Assembly: GCF_002954725.1 (NCBI RefSeq)
Contig: NZ_MSCQ01000002.1
Coordinates: forward strand, 1,288,023 to 1,352,022
Direction: 5' to 3'
DNA from: Photobacterium phosphoreum
GTDB lineage: Bacteria > Pseudomonadota > Gammaproteobacteria > Enterobacterales > Vibrionaceae
Length of the DNA: 64,000 nucleotides
Position numbers and translations under genes: made by a program. Shown in pieces: positions 37,279-46,897 of the stretch. The notes under the pieces were generated by a model, which was not told where the DNA came from, ran no database searches, and saw only the letters and a program-made list of their open reading frames with translations. Each line of letters opens with the position of its first letter. Within the stretch, counting starts at the first letter, position 1.

Positions 37279-38730
37279 ATGAATTGGAAAGTGTTGTATC
37301 CGAAATCATTGGTTTCGAGAACATTGTGGTTAACATTATTAGCGGTATTTTTAGCACAAGTGATTGCCACTGCGATTTGGTATAGCCAATCAAAACAGCG
37401 TGATTTAGACGGATTACAATCTACGTCAGCGAGTATGGCGACGATGTTTGCATCAACAGTGACTTTTTTCCAATCATTACCAATGCAATATCGCCATATT
37501 GTGTTAGATCAATTGCGCAATATGGGAGGGACCCGTTTTTTTGTTTCTTTTAATGATGAAGAAATTCGTATTGATCCGATTGCTAATTCAGAACAAAAAC
37601 AGATGGCAGTTTCGGTGTTTGAAAAAGTGTTACATCAAAAATTGCCACGGTTGCCAACAATAAAAGTTGAATTTTCTCGCCCTGAAACATTACATGTGAT
37701 TAAAAATGATATTTTATTGAGCGATTTACCCCGATCTTGGGTGCATAATACGTTAAGTTTAGAGCCATTAAATCCGCCTATTTTAGTGGTGCAAATCGAA
37801 TTAGAAAAAGATCAGTGGCTGTATATTGCGGCATTATTACCTGCACCTTATATGAACTTAAAAGATGAAGTGATCACTCGCCAACAAATTTTGTTTTTGG
37901 TGTTTATTACCGGTTTGTTATTAGTCTTTACCTATATCATGGTACGTCGTCAAACGAAGCCATTAAAACAATTGGCTGATGCGGCAAACGCGTTAAGTCT
38001 CGATATTTATCAACCGCCTCTCAAAGAGGAAGGTGCAACGGAGTTAGTGATGGCAACGCAAGCATTTAATCGAATGCAGTTGCGATTACGGCGTTATATT
38101 GAAGATCGTGAGCAACTATTTTCATCTATTTCGCATGATCTTAAAACGCCTATTACTCGGTTACGATTACGGGTTGAATTGATTGACGACGATAAGAAAA
38201 TTGATAAATTTAATCACGATCTCGATGAATTAGAAATGATGGTTAAAGGGGCATTACAATGCGTAAAAGATACCGATTTGCATGAAAATATTGTCCCGAT
38301 TGATTTAAATTTACTACTAGCAAGTATTGCTGAACGACATAATCATCATGATATCAATGTGACTTTACCAACCGTGACGATTGCACCGATGATGGGTAAA
38401 GCATTAGGTTTAAAACGGTGTTTAAGTAATTTAATTGATAATGGGGTTAAGTACGGCCATAAAGTCACTATCGCCGTAATTGATAAGCCCGATAAAATAA
38501 TTATGACGATTACCGATCAAGGGAAAGGGATTCCAGAATCATCATTATCAGCAGTGTTTGAACCTTATTTCCGTTTAGCGACCGATGTTGACGGTCATGG
38601 GTTAGGGATGGGTATTGCGCGTAATATTATCCATGCTCATGGTGGTAAATTAGTGATTAAAAACGGTTTAACCAAAGGGTTAATTGTTGTGGTCGCTTTA
38701 CCTCGAGTCTTGTCGGTAGCATTGGCTTAA
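37279..38730 (+). CDS. Sensor histidine kinase
   Basis: 483 residues: membrane helix about 13-34, periplasmic sensor about 35-200, second helix about 205-225 (ILFLVFITGLLLVFTYIMV), HAMP linker, then a HisKA domain with His286 (SSISHDLKTPITRLR) and a HATPase domain (N box NLIDNGVKYG, G1 DQGKGIPE, G2 GHGLGMGIA). It pairs with the response regulator just upstream. The sugar-binding protein gene 13 bases downstream probably supplies the stimulus, by analogy with the GtrS/GltR layout of pseudomonads. Confidence 0.9.
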   Translation: MNWKVLYPKSLVSRTLWLTLLAVFLAQVIATAIWYSQSKQRDLDGLQSTSASMATMFASTVTFFQSLPMQYRHIVLDQLRNMGGTRFFVSFNDEEIRIDPIANSEQKQMAVSVFEKVLHQKLPRLPTIKVEFSRPETLHVIKNDILLSDLPRSWVHNTLSLEPLNPPILVVQIELEKDQWLYIAALLPAPYMNLKDEVITRQQILFLVFITGLLLVFTYIMVRRQTKPLKQLADAANALSLDIYQPPLKEEGATELVMATQAFNRMQLRLRRYIEDREQLFSSISHDLKTPITRLRLRVELIDDDKKIDKFNHDLDELEMMVKGALQCVKDTDLHENIVPIDLNLLLASIAERHNHHDINVTLPTVTIAPMMGKALGLKRCLSNLIDNGVKYGHKVTIAVIDKPDKIIMTITDQGKGIPESSLSAVFEPYFRLATDVDGHGLGMGIARNIIHAHGGKLVIKNGLTKGLIVVVALPRVLSVALA

Positions 38731-38743
38731 ACAAAGAGAAAAT

Positions 38744-40000
38744 ATGAAACTAAAATATCTTATGTTTGCATCTGTTTTATCATGGTTACCCGTAACCTCT
38801 GCGGTGGCATCTGGCCAAGTTGAAGTGTTGCATTGGTGGACATCAAGTGGTGAAGCAAAATCGGTCAAAGTGCTTAAACAGATGATGGAACAGCAACACC
38901 ATAGTTGGAAAGATTTTGCGGTTGCTGGTGGCGGTGGTGAAAGTGCGATGACAGTCTTAAAAATGCGGGCAGTATCGGGTAATCCCCCTACGGCTGCGCA
39001 ATTAAAAGGCCATGATATTCAAGAATGGGGACGGTTAGGTTTTTTAACGTCACTTGATGATGTCGCTCAGCAAGAACGTTGGGATCACGTCTTGCCTCCT
39101 GTCGTTGCAAATATTATGAAATATAACAACCATTACGTGGCCGTACCGATTAATGTACACCGCGTTAATTGGCTATGGGTTAATCCTCAAATATTGCATG
39201 CAGTAGGGGTAAAAGTCCCCACAACCTTAGATGCATTTTTTGTTGCAGCAGATAAAATTAAAGCGGCAGGATTTATCGCGTTAGCGCATGGTGGTCAGCC
39301 ATGGCAAGATGCGACGTTGTTTGAAAGTATTGCGTTGGCAGTATTAGGTTCAGCTGATTACCGTAAAGCATTTGTTGATCTTGATATGGCTGTAATCAAC
39401 AGCGATAAAATGGTGGCGGTATTTAGACAATTTAAACGGATGAAAGCGTATATTGATCCCAAATCGGAAGGGCGACATTGGAATTCTGCTACCGAAATGG
39501 TGATTAATGGTCAAGCAGCCATGCAGTTTATGGGTGATTGGGCTAAAGGTGAATTTGCACAAGCGAATAAACAAGCGGGTAAGGATTACTTATGTGTTCC
39601 TGCTCCTGGCACTCAACATCAGTTTACCTTTAATATCGATAGTTTGGCCTTTTTTAAATTAAAAGGGACTGAGGTCGATAATATTGCACAGCATGACTTA
39701 GCCCAAACATTGTTGACCCCCTCTTTTCAGCGTATTTTTAATTTAAATAAAGGGTCGATTCCGGTTCGATTGGATATGGACATGACAGCGTTTGATCAGT
39801 GTGCGTTAGATTCAATGCAAGCGTTTAAGCAAGCATCATCATCGGGCGATTTAGTGCCAAGTTTTTCGCAAAATTTAGCCACAACTGCTGATGTACAATC
39901 AGCCATTGTTGATGTGGTGAGTGAATTTTTTAATCAGGCAGATCCTGACCCAACATTAGCGCCATCAAGACTTGCACGGGCAATAAAATCAGCGATATAG
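38744..40000 (+). CDS. Sugar ABC-type solute-binding protein (family 1), orphan
   Basis: 418 residues with a signal peptide (LMFASVLSWLPVTSAVA). The mature part has the family 1 (MalE/GltB-like) solute-binding pattern: VEVLHWWTSSGEAKSVKVL, NPPTAAQLKGHDIQEW, AVPINVHRVNWLWVNP and AAMQFMGDWAKGEF, all as in glucose/mannose-type binding proteins. No ABC permease or ATPase genes are nearby; instead it lies 13 bases after a histidine kinase gene, so a role in sensing is likely. The periplasmic location and sugar ligand are inferred. Confidence 0.85.
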   Translation: MKLKYLMFASVLSWLPVTSAVASGQVEVLHWWTSSGEAKSVKVLKQMMEQQHHSWKDFAVAGGGGESAMTVLKMRAVSGNPPTAAQLKGHDIQEWGRLGFLTSLDDVAQQERWDHVLPPVVANIMKYNNHYVAVPINVHRVNWLWVNPQILHAVGVKVPTTLDAFFVAADKIKAAGFIALAHGGQPWQDATLFESIALAVLGSADYRKAFVDLDMAVINSDKMVAVFRQFKRMKAYIDPKSEGRHWNSATEMVINGQAAMQFMGDWAKGEFAQANKQAGKDYLCVPAPGTQHQFTFNIDSLAFFKLKGTEVDNIAQHDLAQTLLTPSFQRIFNLNKGSIPVRLDMDMTAFDQCALDSMQAFKQASSSGDLVPSFSQNLATTADVQSAIVDVVSEFFNQADPDPTLAPSRLARAIKSAI

Positions 40001-40027
40001 TGGCGTAGGTTTATAAAGGATAAGACT

Positions 40028-40696
40028 ATGAATACAACCTATTTACCTTGTGTTGAAGTAGAACCAACCGTTAGCGCGACTGCCAGTGTTATTTGGCTGC
40101 ATGGTTTAGGCTCTAATGGTCATGATTTTGAAGCAATATTGCCACAATTACAGTTACCTGCTGATATGCCTGTCCGGTTTATTTTTCCGCATGCGGCGTC
40201 TATTCCCGTTACGATTAATGGCGGTGCAGTAATGCCGGCATGGTATGACATTATTTCATTGGATGTGTCACGTAAGCTTAATGTCGAGCAACTGATGCAT
40301 TCTGCTCAGCGCGTGATTGATCTTATTGAACGTGAAATCAGCCGTGGTATTGCCTCTGAACGTATTATACTGGCTGGATTTTCTCAAGGGGGCGCAGTGG
40401 TCTACCATGCGGCTTTGTGTTATTCAAAACCATTGGCAGGGTTACTGGCATTATCGACCTACTTTCCAACCGCCAATGTTATTCAGTACAGCGACGCTAA
40501 CCGTGAGATTGATATTGAGATCATGCATGGTAGCTACGATCCTGTGGTTGTACCTAAACTTGGGGAAATGGCTCGGGATGACTTGATTGCGGCGGGTTAT
40601 CAGCCTCATTGGCGAACGTATCCAATGGAACATCACGTCTGTATGCCACAAATTAAAGATATTGCCATCTGGATAAAATCACAGCTTAGCTTATGA
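40028..40696 (+). CDS. Alpha/beta-hydrolase, carboxylesterase/phospholipase type
   Basis: 222 residues of the carboxylesterase 2 (phospholipase/carboxylesterase) family. It has the N-terminal WLHGLGSNGHDFEAI oxyanion region, the nucleophile motif GFSQGGAVVYH, Asp in HGSYDPVV and His in MEHHVCMP. Cytoplasmic; no signal peptide. These enzymes hydrolyse short-chain acyl esters or act on acyl-thioesters. It follows the solute-binding gene by 27 bases with an AAGGA site, so it may share that transcript, though no functional link is obvious. Confidence 0.87.
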   Translation: MNTTYLPCVEVEPTVSATASVIWLHGLGSNGHDFEAILPQLQLPADMPVRFIFPHAASIPVTINGGAVMPAWYDIISLDVSRKLNVEQLMHSAQRVIDLIEREISRGIASERIILAGFSQGGAVVYHAALCYSKPLAGLLALSTYFPTANVIQYSDANREIDIEIMHGSYDPVVVPKLGEMARDDLIAAGYQPHWRTYPMEHHVCMPQIKDIAIWIKSQLSL

Positions 40697-40724
40697 AGTC
40701 GATGATAATATAAAAGAGTGACTG

Positions 40725-40758
40725 ATAAAAAAGCAGCGGATAAGAGTATTATCCGCTG
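40725..40758 (-). terminator. Terminator of the MATE exporter gene
   Basis: CAGCGGATAA (40734-40743) pairs with TTATCCGCTG (40749-40758). On the leftward strand CTTTTTTATC follows. Confidence 0.8.
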
Positions 40759-40784
40759 TGTGGATTATGATTTCGCGTAATAAG

Positions 40785-42161
40785 CTAAAGAGCAGGTTGT
40801 GGCATTGATGGTGTTACTTTGTTTCGTTGTTGTAAGTCATGCCATACCATTGGTAATACAATAATGCTTAACAATATTGTAGATAGTGGCATTGATAGCC
40901 ATACCCCATTAACCCCTAACCATTGCGGTAAGAAGTATAAAAACGGCAATTGCACTAACATGTTACTGATGGAGATAGTGAGCGCTTTTCCTGCCTTATC
41001 AACCGACATAAAATACACGGTTGCCAGAACAATTAAGCCATCTAAAAACATCGCAAACAGGTGTAATTGAATGCCACTAACCGCTTCCGAGGTCAGTGCC
41101 GCATTACCGCTATTAAATAATCCAATCAATGTGTGTGGGAAACTATACAATAATGCAAACCATGAAATACCGGCAATAATCGTTACTTTAATCGCTAAAA
41201 AAGTTGTTTTACTGATATTTTGTGGTTGTTTAGCGCCATAGTAATAGCTCACTGGTGGTTGCATACCCTCTGCGATACCCTCAGCAACTAAATAATATAA
41301 TGTCATCATATAGCCAACAATCGCAAACGCACTAACAGTAAGTTCAGTGCCATATTGCATAAACTGGTAATTATGCAGAGCGACCACGAAACTGGCATAG
41401 AGATACATGATTAACACCGATGAACCAAGGCTCATTATTTTCCAGCAGTGACTAAATTGAATATTTACTATTGTTAAACGGATACGAAGTGGTGAATATG
41501 CAGAACAAAAATAGATGATCCCACCAACAACAGTAATACTTTGCGCAATAATGGTCGCAATCGCGGCACCTTGTAATTGCCACTTAAAAATACCAATAAA
41601 CAGATAATCCAATACAATATTAGTCAATGCACCTGCAATTAATAATCCGGTGGCTATTTTAGGGCTATCATCATTACGGATCAGCATTGGGATTGCACCG
41701 GCAAAAATAGTCACAAATGCCGCCCAACCAAAACTTTGAACATATTGTAGAGCCAACGCTTTTATGGTGTGGTTAGCCCCTTGAATGGTTAATAATGTTT
41801 CACCAAAATGAACAAATAACACCAACGCCATGACACTGATAACGGTAATTAATAATACGGCATGATCTAACGCCCGTTGCGCATGGTGAGGATTTTTTTC
41901 CCCTCGAGCAATAGAGATAAGTGTCCCACTGCCAATACCAATCATTAAACCTAAGCCTGATAACAAATAAGTAATCGGCCATGCCATATTAATTGCAGCT
42001 AACCCTTGATAGCCCACATAGTGGCCAACAAAAATACCATCAACAATTTGATATAGACCAGTCACTAGCATGGCTGCAATAGACGGGATCGCATAACGCC
42101 AAAAATTTTGGTTAATAGTGAGTGTTGGCGGTGAGTGAGTTAATGGCATCAGAAATCTCAT
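40785..42161 (-). CDS. MATE-family multidrug/toxin exporter
   Basis: 458 residues with twelve hydrophobic segments arranged as two six-helix halves. The first half starts FWRYAIPSIAAMLVTGLYQI with VDGIFVGHYVGYQGLAAINM, the recognisable MatE motif. Such proteins export cationic compounds using Na+ or H+. The start at 42161 (MRFLMPL) or an in-frame ATG at 42149 are both possible. It is divergent to a LysR gene with a dyad between them, suggesting that regulator controls it. Confidence 0.85.
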   Translation of the reverse strand: MRFLMPLTHSPPTLTINQNFWRYAIPSIAAMLVTGLYQIVDGIFVGHYVGYQGLAAINMAWPITYLLSGLGLMIGIGSGTLISIARGEKNPHHAQRALDHAVLLITVISVMALVLFVHFGETLLTIQGANHTIKALALQYVQSFGWAAFVTIFAGAIPMLIRNDDSPKIATGLLIAGALTNIVLDYLFIGIFKWQLQGAAIATIIAQSITVVGGIIYFCSAYSPLRIRLTIVNIQFSHCWKIMSLGSSVLIMYLYASFVVALHNYQFMQYGTELTVSAFAIVGYMMTLYYLVAEGIAEGMQPPVSYYYGAKQPQNISKTTFLAIKVTIIAGISWFALLYSFPHTLIGLFNSGNAALTSEAVSGIQLHLFAMFLDGLIVLATVYFMSVDKAGKALTISISNMLVQLPFLYFLPQWLGVNGVWLSMPLSTILLSIIVLPMVWHDLQQRNKVTPSMPQPAL

Positions 42162-42213
42162 TATATTAGTCGCATATTGGTAGCGGTATTATCCTTGTTT
42201 ATTAGATTGTTCA

Positions 42214-42230
42214 AAGATAATATCTATCTT
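42214..42230. promoter_or_regulatory. LysR-type operator dyad between MATE and LysR genes
   Basis: A 6-5-6 dyad, AAGATA-ATATC-TATCTT, lies in the 92-base gap between the divergent MATE and LysR genes. It is about 25 bases upstream of the LysR start. Its symmetry fits LysR-family sites. Confidence 0.5.
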
Positions 42231-42253
42231 ATTTTCGGATGGATTAAATCGCA

Positions 42254-43138
42254 ATGGATTGGACATTAGATCAGCTTAATGCGTTTGTTATATCAGTAGA
42301 ACAAGGTTCCTTTTCAGGTGCTGCTCGCCGTATAGGTAAGGCACAATCACGGATAAGTACTGCCATCAGTAATCTTGAAGCCGATTTAGGGTTTGATTTG
42401 TTTGATCGTAGTGCCCGTTTACCCGTATTAACACTTGCGGGTGAACAGATGTATGAAGAGGCGAAAGTGGTTTTAGCCCAATGTGATCGGCTGCAATCAC
42501 GGGCATTGACCTTAACTAAAGGCGAGGAAGTATCACTCACTATTGCAATGGATGAAGCAACACCCACCACCGTATTTGAAGAGTTTTTTGAACGGGTTGC
42601 TGCTACTTTTCCATTGTTAAAGTTAACTATTATTAGTGGGTCTAAAGATGATATTGCAGGTCAAGTTGATGATTTAACTGCAGATTTGGGTATTTTATTT
42701 TTTAGTAAGACTCTGCCGAGTAGTTTAGAATTTACCCCTATTTGTGAATTTAATTCATCATTGATTGTGGCTAAAAATCATCCATTGGCAAAAATATCAG
42801 CACCAACGATGCAGCAACTCGGGCAATATCGGCAGCTATTAATTTGTGATCGTATGGGCTATTACCATACAGATGCACTGTCGGCGAATTATTGGCATAT
42901 TGATAGTTATTATTCGATTACGGCGTTTGTATTAAGGAATATGGGATGGGCATTTGTGCCTGATCATGTGTTTAATTACTCAATCTTTAAAGATGGGGTG
43001 GTGAGGTTATCAATAGAAAATATTCCGACGTCACCGTGGATAGATATGGGATTGGTAAAGCGACGCGATCAAGGTAATGGTCCGGTTCTTCGCTGGATGT
43101 ACCAAGAACTGAAAACCATGTTTGCGCAACATAACTAA
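42254..43138 (+). CDS. LysR-family regulator (divergent to MATE gene)
   Basis: 294 residues. The helix-turn-helix is at residues 4-60 (WTLDQLNAFVISVEQGSF, then GAARRIGKAQSRISTAISNL). The C-terminal effector domain has the periplasmic-binding-protein fold pattern. LysR genes generally regulate the divergent neighbour, here the MATE exporter; the effector is unknown. A PhoD-like phosphatase gene begins 17 bases downstream in the same direction and could be co-transcribed. Confidence 0.85.
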   Translation: MDWTLDQLNAFVISVEQGSFSGAARRIGKAQSRISTAISNLEADLGFDLFDRSARLPVLTLAGEQMYEEAKVVLAQCDRLQSRALTLTKGEEVSLTIAMDEATPTTVFEEFFERVAATFPLLKLTIISGSKDDIAGQVDDLTADLGILFFSKTLPSSLEFTPICEFNSSLIVAKNHPLAKISAPTMQQLGQYRQLLICDRMGYYHTDALSANYWHIDSYYSITAFVLRNMGWAFVPDHVFNYSIFKDGVVRLSIENIPTSPWIDMGLVKRRDQGNGPVLRWMYQELKTMFAQHN

Positions 43139-43155
43139 CAGCTTATTATTGGCGA

Positions 43156-45087
43156 ATGGTAGAAAAAATGGAAAAGAGTTTGGTGAGAGATCCTTTACCG
43201 CTAGTTGTGGCTGGACCTATTTTACGAAAAGTAACCGCAAAAGAATTAACAATATGGTTGGTTACAACCCGTCAATTTGAGGCAGATTTTAGTCTGTTTA
43301 TGGGATCAGATAAAACACCTTTTTATGAGGCTAGCTTTAATTCTGCCGAGCAAATTCAAATTGGTAAACAGGCGTGGGTGGTACTGGCTCATTTTATGGG
43401 CGATTTTCCACAAGATACACCGCTTGAATATCAAATAATGACAGCAGAAGGATCATTAACCGAATTAATGCCTGATTTATTGTATGCCAATGAATCTCGC
43501 TTGAGTGTGGTGATTCAGCAACGTGCTGATTATGTGCTGCATGGTTCGTGTCGTAATCCGCATTACCCCAGTAAAGACAGTTTGGTTGCTGCTGATAAGA
43601 AAGTGAGTACGTTAGCTGCTGTTGATCGTCCGAGCTTATTGATGATGAGTGGCGATCAAATATATGCTGATCATGTTGCTGGACCGATGTTAGATGCCAT
43701 TCAACAAGTAACAGCATTATTAGGGTTACCTGATGAGACATTTGAACAGGCACAGATTGCTGATACCACTGCCTTGTATCAACACCCACAAAATATTTAT
43801 GGGCGCGATAAATTATTACCCCATTATGTTAATGATGAAAGCTGGTGGCGTCGTTGCTTACCGACAACCACAACGCCTATTTTTAGCTCGCGTGAATGTG
43901 AAAATCATTTAATTAGTTTTAGTGAATTCTTCGCGATGTATTTATTGGTATGGTCGCCGACATTATGGCCGTTGGTTGATCGCAACCGTTTTGCGCGTAA
44001 TGGTTATTGTAATGCTGGTGTTGCTGTGTCACCTAAGTGGCAGCAAACATGGCAACATGAAGCGCCCATTATTGATGATTTTGTTGCAGGCCTTAACCAT
44101 GTATGTCGATTAATGGCGCATATTCCGACGTATATGATTTTTGATGATCATGATATTACCGATGATTTTCAGCTAAATCGGCGTTGGGAAACTGCGGCTT
44201 ACAATAATCTGTTTTCTCGACGTATTATCGGTAACGCTTTAATGAGTTATTGGCTATGTCAGGGATGGGGTAATGCGCCTGAAAAATTTACTCAGCCTTG
44301 TTTAGATTTAGCTCGAACATTTTTTGAACGGCCAACACCGCAAGCCCAAGATGCGTTGGCAGCGTATTTTTATCGGTTTGAAGAGTGGCATTATACTATT
44401 TCAACGGTGCCGAAGTTGGTGGTGCTAGATACACGCACTCGACGTTGGCGTTCAGAGTCTAATCCTAATCGTCCTTCAGGATTGATGGATTGGGAAGCAC
44501 TGGTGGAATTACAGCAAGAATTATTGCATGAATCGGCGGTGATTATTGTTTCTGCCGCCCCCATTTTTGGGGTTAAGTTTATTGAAACCTTACAACGAGT
44601 TATGACCTTATTAGGCCAACCATTGGTGGTTGATGCTGAAAATTGGATGGCGCATCCAGGCTCTGCTAATACCTTATTAAGTATTTTTACACATACTAAA
44701 ACCCCGACGACATTTATTATTTTATCGGGTGATGTGCATTATTCGTTTGCCTACGATATTACGTTACGCAATTTGAACGGTCAGTTTAAAATATTTCAAA
44801 TCACCTGTAGTGGACTTAAAAACGAATTTCCAAATCGGTTGCTGAGTTTTTGTGATTGGATGGATCGCTGTCTTTATAGCCCGCATTCCCCCCTTAATTG
44901 GTTTACTAAACGGAAGCGACTATTAATTGAAAAGCGCGATCCAGATGTTATTGGTCATCGTCGCTTAATCAATAAAAGTGCGATTGGTGAATTGTATCTT
45001 GATGAGCAAGGGGCACCACGAGTGATTGATATATTAACCGCAGAAGGGGAGGTGATCCATTTCCCAGTCAAAACATCTCAACAATAA
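43156..45087 (+). CDS. PhoD-like metallophosphatase
   Basis: 643 residues. The metal-binding motifs are visible: MSGDQIYADHV, FDDHDITDDF and ILSGDVHYSFAYD, as in PhoD-like (alkaline phosphatase D) proteins, which use Fe3+/Ca2+ or similar metals. There is no signal peptide and an extra N-terminal domain of about 150 residues precedes the catalytic part, so it is probably a cytoplasmic PhoD-like enzyme rather than a Tat-exported phosphatase. Start 43156 is used; an ATG at 43168 is an alternative. It follows the LysR gene by 17 bases. Confidence 0.82.
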   Translation: MVEKMEKSLVRDPLPLVVAGPILRKVTAKELTIWLVTTRQFEADFSLFMGSDKTPFYEASFNSAEQIQIGKQAWVVLAHFMGDFPQDTPLEYQIMTAEGSLTELMPDLLYANESRLSVVIQQRADYVLHGSCRNPHYPSKDSLVAADKKVSTLAAVDRPSLLMMSGDQIYADHVAGPMLDAIQQVTALLGLPDETFEQAQIADTTALYQHPQNIYGRDKLLPHYVNDESWWRRCLPTTTTPIFSSRECENHLISFSEFFAMYLLVWSPTLWPLVDRNRFARNGYCNAGVAVSPKWQQTWQHEAPIIDDFVAGLNHVCRLMAHIPTYMIFDDHDITDDFQLNRRWETAAYNNLFSRRIIGNALMSYWLCQGWGNAPEKFTQPCLDLARTFFERPTPQAQDALAAYFYRFEEWHYTISTVPKLVVLDTRTRRWRSESNPNRPSGLMDWEALVELQQELLHESAVIIVSAAPIFGVKFIETLQRVMTLLGQPLVVDAENWMAHPGSANTLLSIFTHTKTPTTFIILSGDVHYSFAYDITLRNLNGQFKIFQITCSGLKNEFPNRLLSFCDWMDRCLYSPHSPLNWFTKRKRLLIEKRDPDVIGHRRLINKSAIGELYLDEQGAPRVIDILTAEGEVIHFPVKTSQQ

Positions 45088-45194
45088 TATGGCATTTATT
45101 TTACTTATAAATGACAATAGTATCAATATAATGTGATTGTGTTATTATTATTAACTTATTTTGGTACTAGTGATTAATTATAAGTGGAGGGGAT

Positions 45195-45515
45195 ATGCGT
45201 TTTTCACAGAAGGTAGGTTTCACCTTGTGCGCTTCTTTGCTTATGCTAACTCTGTTGTTAATTGTTGTTGCTAGACAAACTTACAGTACAAAAGCGGTCG
45301 TTGGTACAGTCGTGAACGTAAATACTGCTCGCTTTCAGAGTAACAATAAGTTTTATTTACAAGTTATGTCTAATCAAACAAATAATATGGTCAAGATTGA
45401 TATACGAGATGGATTTTATTGCCCTATTGGTTCTCAAGTGGTGTTTGTACAAAAGAGCTGTATGTTATTTGGTGGTAATGCCTATGAGTTTATTTCATGT
45501 GATTTTTCATATTGA
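45195..45515 (+). CDS. Hypothetical membrane-anchored or secreted protein, 106 aa
   Basis: 106 residues with an N-terminal hydrophobic segment (LCASLLMLTLLLIVVA) that is either an anchor or a signal peptide. The rest (about 75 residues) is beta-rich with three cysteines (YCPIGS, KSCMLF, SCDFSY). A strong GGAGGGG ribosome site precedes ATG. I do not recognise the family. No neighbours share its transcript clearly. Confidence 0.55.
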   Translation: MRFSQKVGFTLCASLLMLTLLLIVVARQTYSTKAVVGTVVNVNTARFQSNNKFYLQVMSNQTNNMVKIDIRDGFYCPIGSQVVFVQKSCMLFGGNAYEFISCDFSY

Positions 45516-45720
45516 CGACGGGATTAATTATTGCCGATATTGATGATGTTATTTCTCATATTTATGGTTTTATTTTTATAAATAAAACAGATTTAATACC
45601 GCATTATAAAAAAAAATGACCTATTATTGACTTTGACATGACGTTAATTAGATATGTTTTTCATACTAATGGTGGATACTGTTAGGGTTATATTTGAATA
45701 TGAGTTTTACAGGAGTTGAT

Positions 45721-46254
45721 ATGAAAAAAAGTATTATTGCTATAGCGATTGCTGGTTTAGTGCTTGTTGGTTGTGATCAAGCAAGCCACGATTCGGCAAA
45801 AGAATCTGCGGCTTCAGTAAAAGCAACAACGACTCAAGTAAAAGACGATGTTGTTAGTACAACAGACACAGCGCTTAATTCAACCAAGCAAGCATTAACA
45901 GATTCTGCTGATGCTGTATCGGATACCGCAGATAAAGTGGCTGATAAAGCGGCAGAAGTTAAAAATAATGTAGCAGACAGTTCAGATGCTGCAGTAGAAA
46001 GTTCTAAGCAAGCAGTATCAGATTCAGCCGCTGCTGTTGAAAATAAAGTTTCTGAATTAAAAGATAATGCAGCAAATGCGACCACCGATGCTGTGGATGC
46101 CTCTAAAGATGCAGCGAGTGATGCTGTAAAGAGTGCAACAGATATGAAAGATGCCGCGGTGGATAAAACCAAAGCAGCCACCAATGATGCGGTTGATATG
46201 ATTAATAAATCGGTTGATTCAGCAGAGAAGAAAGTAACTGATTTAACAAACTAA
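45721..46254 (+). CDS. Lipoprotein with long amphipathic repeat region
   Basis: 177 residues. A lipoprotein signal ends GLVLVGCDQ (Cys18). The mature part is a low-complexity, Ala/Asp/Ser/Lys/Val-rich helix with a repeated pattern close to 11 residues (for example DTADKVADKAAEVKNNVADS), like LEA or apolipoprotein-type sequences. An ATG at 45694 is in frame, but GGAG suits the ATG at 45721. Function unknown; a structural or membrane-surface role is inference. A terminator follows. Confidence 0.7.
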   Translation: MKKSIIAIAIAGLVLVGCDQASHDSAKESAASVKATTTQVKDDVVSTTDTALNSTKQALTDSADAVSDTADKVADKAAEVKNNVADSSDAAVESSKQAVSDSAAAVENKVSELKDNAANATTDAVDASKDAASDAVKSATDMKDAAVDKTKAATNDAVDMINKSVDSAEKKVTDLTN

Positions 46255-46301
46255 TTAATAGTATAAAGTAATAAAAAAACATTGATATTGACGTTAAGAT
46301 G

Positions 46302-46332
46302 CCGAGTATTATCAATGCTCGGTTTTTCTTTT
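46302..46332 (+). terminator. Terminator after the repeat lipoprotein gene
   Basis: CCGAG (46302-46306) with CTCGG (46318-46322) and extra ATT/AAT pairing inside, followed by a long T-rich run. Confidence 0.75.
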
Positions 46333-46349
46333 TTCACAAGGAGTTTACG

Positions 46350-46790
46350 GTGAAAAAAAAATGTTTATTAGCGGTTATGGTTGTACTTGCGTTAGGCGGG
46401 TGTGATCAAGCTAAAAATGGTGCGAGTGCTACGGCGGCGAAACAAGCTGAAGAGCATAACGCACAAAATTCATTAGATTGGATGGGCGAGTACACAGGTA
46501 TTCAGCCTTGTGGTGATTGTTCTGGCATTGAAACCAGCTTAACCTTAAATAAAGACGGTAGCTTTGTTTTAAATGAAACTTATCAAGGTAAAAATACTAA
46601 GCCGTCTGTTGATAAAGGTAAGTTTAAGTGGAATGATCGTGGTGATACCATCACGCTAAATCTTAGCAGCAGTCAGTCAGTGAAGTATTTCGTTGGCGAG
46701 CATCGTATTTTCCGACTTGACCAACAAGGTCAGCGTATCAAAGGTGATTTAGCGGATGCTTATACACTGACGCAAAATGACGATAATTAA
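46350..46790 (+). CDS. NlpE-like lipoprotein
   Basis: 146 residues. The GTG start at 46350 is set by AAGGAG at 46338-46343; the frame upstream overlaps a terminator. The signal is KKKCLLAVMVVLALGGC (lipid Cys18), encoded by a nine-A run just after the start codon. The mature part has GEYTGIQPCGDCSGIETSL, the CxxC motif of the NlpE N-terminal domain, which senses surface contact or copper stress in E. coli. It lacks the larger C-terminal domain of E. coli NlpE. It has its own terminator. Confidence 0.82.
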   Translation: MKKKCLLAVMVVLALGGCDQAKNGASATAAKQAEEHNAQNSLDWMGEYTGIQPCGDCSGIETSLTLNKDGSFVLNETYQGKNTKPSVDKGKFKWNDRGDTITLNLSSSQSVKYFVGEHRIFRLDQQGQRIKGDLADAYTLTQNDDN

Positions 46791-46800
46791 TTTTTAAGAA

Positions 46801-46854
46801 AATGCTCTGAAGTCTCTTTTTATTGGTTAAATAAGAGAGATCAGGGCATTTTTT
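46801..46854. terminator. Terminator between NlpE-like and LysR genes
   Basis: AATGCTCTGA (46801-46810) pairs with TCAGGGCATT (46841-46850, with a G-U pair), inner TCTCT/AGAGA pairing, then T run. It lies between convergent genes; the other strand also has a T-rich end. Confidence 0.8.
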
Positions 46855-46897
46855 ATTACATCATATAAGTAAAAGCACTTTTTTTAGTTATTTTTCA

